A DNA stretch of 64,000 nt from NCBI RefSeq assembly GCF_026914265.1, contig NC_069133.1, positions 33,082,817 to 33,146,816 on the forward strand, in the 5' to 3' direction. Position numbers and translations under genes: made by a program. Within the stretch, counting starts at the first letter, position 1. The number at the start of each line of letters is the position of its first letter. Of the stretch, positions 60,761-64,000 are shown piece by piece. The notes under the pieces are model-generated. The model did not search any database. It had not been told where the DNA came from and was given only the letters and a program-made list of their open reading frames with translations. This DNA comes from Mya arenaria. Taxonomy: Eukaryota > Mollusca > Bivalvia > Myida > Myidae.

Positions 60761-62216
60761 CAGTGCTCCAGCCAGGATCTGAAAAGGGCAGGGTGGAGTT
60801 TTGAAAAGGGCAAGCTACATGAGTCGTGTAGGGGCGATTGGGGGTGGTCGTGGGAGGGGTCCACCCCTGTCACAAGGTGGATTTTTTTTTTTTTAAATTG
60901 GGGGGGGGGGGGTCTCCCCCTAGAATTTGTTTTGTTTACATACTCAATTTAAATCATTTTCCATGATTTTCAGACTTATACAAAATGGTGTTGTTTTTTC
61001 TCTAAAATTAGAAGGGTGTGTTTTAATATCAAAATTAAAATTTGTCTTTTTGTCTGTGGTAGTATGATTGTACTTGTTTGGCATCTTCTTTAGTGCAATG
61101 TCACATATTTCTCCTAAAAAATATATAAAATGAAGAAAAAAACAAACACAGTCAAACATTTGAAGCAATCAAATAAATAGATACACAAAAAAACAAATAT
61201 GTAGGGGACGAATCTTAGTTTGGTACGATCGGGAATGTTACATTCAGCCTGGCTGTTATTTAATTGTCTTTGGTAAAATAATGTTTAATATGCTGATGTT
61301 TTAGAATAAAATGACAATAAAAATCACTTCCCTGGTTTAAAAAATCACTTATAAAACATAGAGCATTGATAAAATAACTCCGAAAATCGTTCTGACAAAA
61401 TGGCGGTTTCGGCGAATTTTGACAAGATCGTGGACATGATAGATAAATGCTACATAAAACATCAACATATTTTTGTGGGTAACAAAGAAATTTTCATCAT
61501 GAATATTTTACAAATAAACTTTCAAAACTTTTACTGAAAATGTGATGTATTTGATTGTGTCAGCGCCACCTTTCTTATGTTTACAAATCGGCAGTGACCG
61601 TCTGCTTCAAATCAACAATTTTTAATTAAAATGGCGAGTATCGTCAGTACAATACAATTAACAATTATTTTTAAAGATTTGTGCTTGACAACTTTTTTCA
61701 CCATCCCTTCACATTTTCTATCGCATTTTACGAACTTTCATGATTGAATGAACAAGTTCTCAATGTATATTCTGATTGGCTGACATTCAATAGCCCCGCC
61801 TCCTGCCGATGTTTCCGTATTTGGCTCTTCCTAATTATTGGATTAGAAGATGACCGATTATGAATACACAGGTCATCTGGCCACTACACAAATACACACT
61901 TAGCTGTCATATGACTTGGACAAGGCACATGGGAAGATGAAAGGGCAGTACGGCATATTTTAAGCAGACAATGGGGGCATGGTGACACCTAGCGGGAACA
62001 CTATTATCATAAGTATTACGTAATTTGTCTCAAGTATGACAGCGGATTAAGGGCTGCTGCTCTTTCATAATGATTTCAATAGTAAAAAGGGCACTAACGG
62101 AATAATTGGCCCTAATAGAGGATTTGTGAAAAGGGCACTACTCAAAAAGGGGGCAGGGCGGTAAGAAAAGGGGCACGGGCGCTGCGCCATTGAAAAACGG
62201 GCTAGCTGGACCACTG
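60761..62216. mobile_element. TIR-like DNA element, possibly hAT-type, about 1.45 kb
   Basis: Left cagtgctccagccaggatct and right (reverse complement) cagtggtccagctagcccgt share CAGTGnTCCAGC. Both sub-ends are rich in aaaagggca motifs. Two short plus-strand ORFs inside start with MAVSANFDKIVDMIDKC (61401) and MASIVSTIQLTIIFKD (61632); neither matches a transposase I know. No target duplication found. Confidence 0.45.
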
Positions 62217-64000
62217 TATTTAGAGATTTTTTGTTATAATGTATTTCTTTCTGATGTTTGTATATACATGCAGGTAGAAAAAAATAGGTGTAATGTTAGA
62301 ATGAACTCAACTGCTCCTGCATGTATTTGATCTCGTGATGTTTTGTGATTTTAAGAAAGTGTTTATTTCTGAGGATCACAGCATTTTTTTTTTGCAAAAT
62401 TTCATTTCTAAAACCGCAGTGCATCTGTTTTTTAAAATTGTTTTAAATATTGAAGAAGTTCTTGCCTAGTTGTCTTTATACAATACGAAAAAAAACAATC
62501 AATTGTGCATATTTTGTTTATCAGGGAAAAAAAGTCTGTTATGTTCCAGTTAAAAAAAAGTCTGTGTTTTAAACAGTGGTAACATATATATATGCTGTTA
62601 ATTTATGTATATTCCTTTAAGTAATTGCTATTTATTCTAGTTTTTTCGAAATTGTGGCATTATTCATTCAGATGTAGGGCAATAATTGTATGTTTTTTAT
62701 TAAAAATGTTTAAATGGAAAATCAGGGTTAAATTATGTTTACTGTTCCCTTTAATCTTATTTCAAATAGACCTTCGTCTGATGAAAAGCAACTGTCACAG
62801 GAGACCATTTTTCTGGGTTTAACCAGTACCATCCTCAAAACAGAGCCCTATTGGTACCATTTTGATAATCCTCCCTCTTTGGTATGGCATGGTCTGGGGT
62901 AGAAACTGGGAAACCAGAGAACCGGAGCTCGTAAAAGCTGGCCTTTTTAGGGTTCATGTTTATCTGTAACTTAAGTTAAGAAACAAAGTAGCAGATATTT
63001 AAAAAAATAACTTATTGCTGTCTGCCATGCTTGGACAGATTTTAGATTTTTATAGTAATTCATAAGATCCTTTATTGATGAAAAGGGTCCCTGACAATAT
63101 AAATGATCCACCCAAAACACATTTAACAATTTTAATCTGGTGGGTTTTAAAATAAAATTTTGAAAAGAAGATCAAGCCAGTTCAATTATTGATTATACAA
63201 CATTTAACTTCACTTTTTTTTTTAAAGATCTGTCGTTTGTGTCAGTTCAGATGTTTCTTCATTTTGACTAAGATGAAATAACTTGTACTAGAATTGTTTT
63301 GTAAATTTGGAATTGCCTCCCTTGAAAGAAAATATCTGTATTTTCGTATATATGTCAAATGATGATATCCCTCATTGTTATTTAGTGTTCAAAATTATAT
63401 TTTGTCGACTGGGGTGGTAGTTTTTTCAAATTCCCCATGCATTTATTTGGGTAAATCAGTCAGCAGCAGTAATCAATTTTAATCAGGTATATCGGTTTGG
63501 TTATACAGAGGCTGGGGCTGCTAGTAGACAACACATAATTAACACTGAGCTGTAATAAGGCTATTTATATGCATTTACAACAATAAAATGGTCATGGGAT
63601 GTAATCATGTTAGTTAATTTTGTAAATGCATACTAATAACCTTGGGTAAATTGTTGACCTCAATGAAACAACATGCAATACCCACAATTAATGCATGACG
63701 GCTCAATGTCAAGGTCACAGTTCAAGGTCAGAGGTTCAAGTCATAGATATTATGTCAACTCCATACAACCTTAGCCCCTGGAAGGATTGAACACAACACC
63801 CACAATCTGCTCCATATCTCCAAACCACAAATGTCATTGAACATAATCCAGACATGCATGGGGGCACACATCTGTTTTGTTCCCCAAAACATCCCTCTAG
63901 TTTTTATGTAACTGTAAAAGCAAAAAAGTACAAATGATCTTTTGTAACATTTAAGAAGTCCCACACTGAGTCTACAACTCATACTCGAGGCGTCAGTGTT
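62217..64000. other. Intergenic to right edge
   Basis: No gene recognised. An AAGGTCA-rich dispersed repeat (tcaatgtcaaggtcacagtt at 63705) occupies about 63640-63990, of a kind common in mollusc genomes. Confidence 0.45.

Overview
The window is nuclear DNA of an animal, most likely a bivalve mollusc. The genes are split by AT-rich introns with GT-AG boundaries. The intergenic DNA is filled with repeats that I associate with bivalve genomes: pearl-like arrays of about 164 bp and about 146 bp units with (CGCA)n or (ACCG)n stretches, elements beginning 'acaagaggcc', the 'aaagctgcactctcacaga' family, and AAGGTCA-rich dispersed repeats. The species cannot be fixed from sequence alone. No bacterial operon, CRISPR array, rRNA gene or functional tRNA gene was seen.

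Layout. Positions 1-9.1 kb hold six minus-strand exons of ACADSB (short/branched-chain acyl-CoA dehydrogenase, mitochondrial). Its last exons lie off the left edge and its first exon was not found. A 164-bp pearl-like array, a tRNA-like SINE remnant and a small MITE-like element sit in its introns. Positions 12.6-15.7 kb carry, also on the minus strand, a complete-looking two-coding-exon RNF145/RNF139 (TRC8-family) membrane E3 ubiquitin ligase. Positions 16-25 kb are gene-poor: a pogo-like TIR element, a second pearl-like array and dispersed repeats. Positions 26.9-37.8 kb are a homogeneous tandem array of 14 copies of an 823-825 bp unit, each containing a minus-strand exon-like cassette ending in a splice-donor-like GTAAGG. 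Diverged relatives of the cassette flank the array, and a well-formed 36-codon exon of an unrecognised minus-strand gene lies just upstream at 38.7 kb. Positions 39.4-44.2 kb contain a nearly intact two-ORF LINE on the minus strand, whose two ORFs are in one frame separated by a single TAG. Positions 47.0-48.3 kb hold a decayed Tc1-type transposon. Positions 50.2-51.0 kb hold the last two exons of an unrecognised minus-strand gene. Positions 54.1-60.4 kb hold, on the plus strand, the whole coding region of PLPBP (pyridoxal-phosphate homeostasis protein) in eight exons. The window ends with a TIR-flanked element and dispersed repeats.

The host genes are ordinary housekeeping functions (isoleucine/branched-chain acyl-CoA oxidation, ER ubiquitin ligase, PLP homeostasis). 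They do not form an evident joint pathway, apart from ACADSB and the RNF145-like gene lying in the same orientation. The most unusual structure is in PLPBP. The 3' end of coding exon 5, together with its 5' splice site, has been amplified into an 18-copy, 60-bp minisatellite in the same reading frame, giving an array of repeated splice donors. Other points of interest are the exon-cassette satellite, the in-frame ORF1-TAG-ORF2 arrangement of the LINE (with no AUG for the endonuclease), and a perfect 37-bp hairpin at 383-459.
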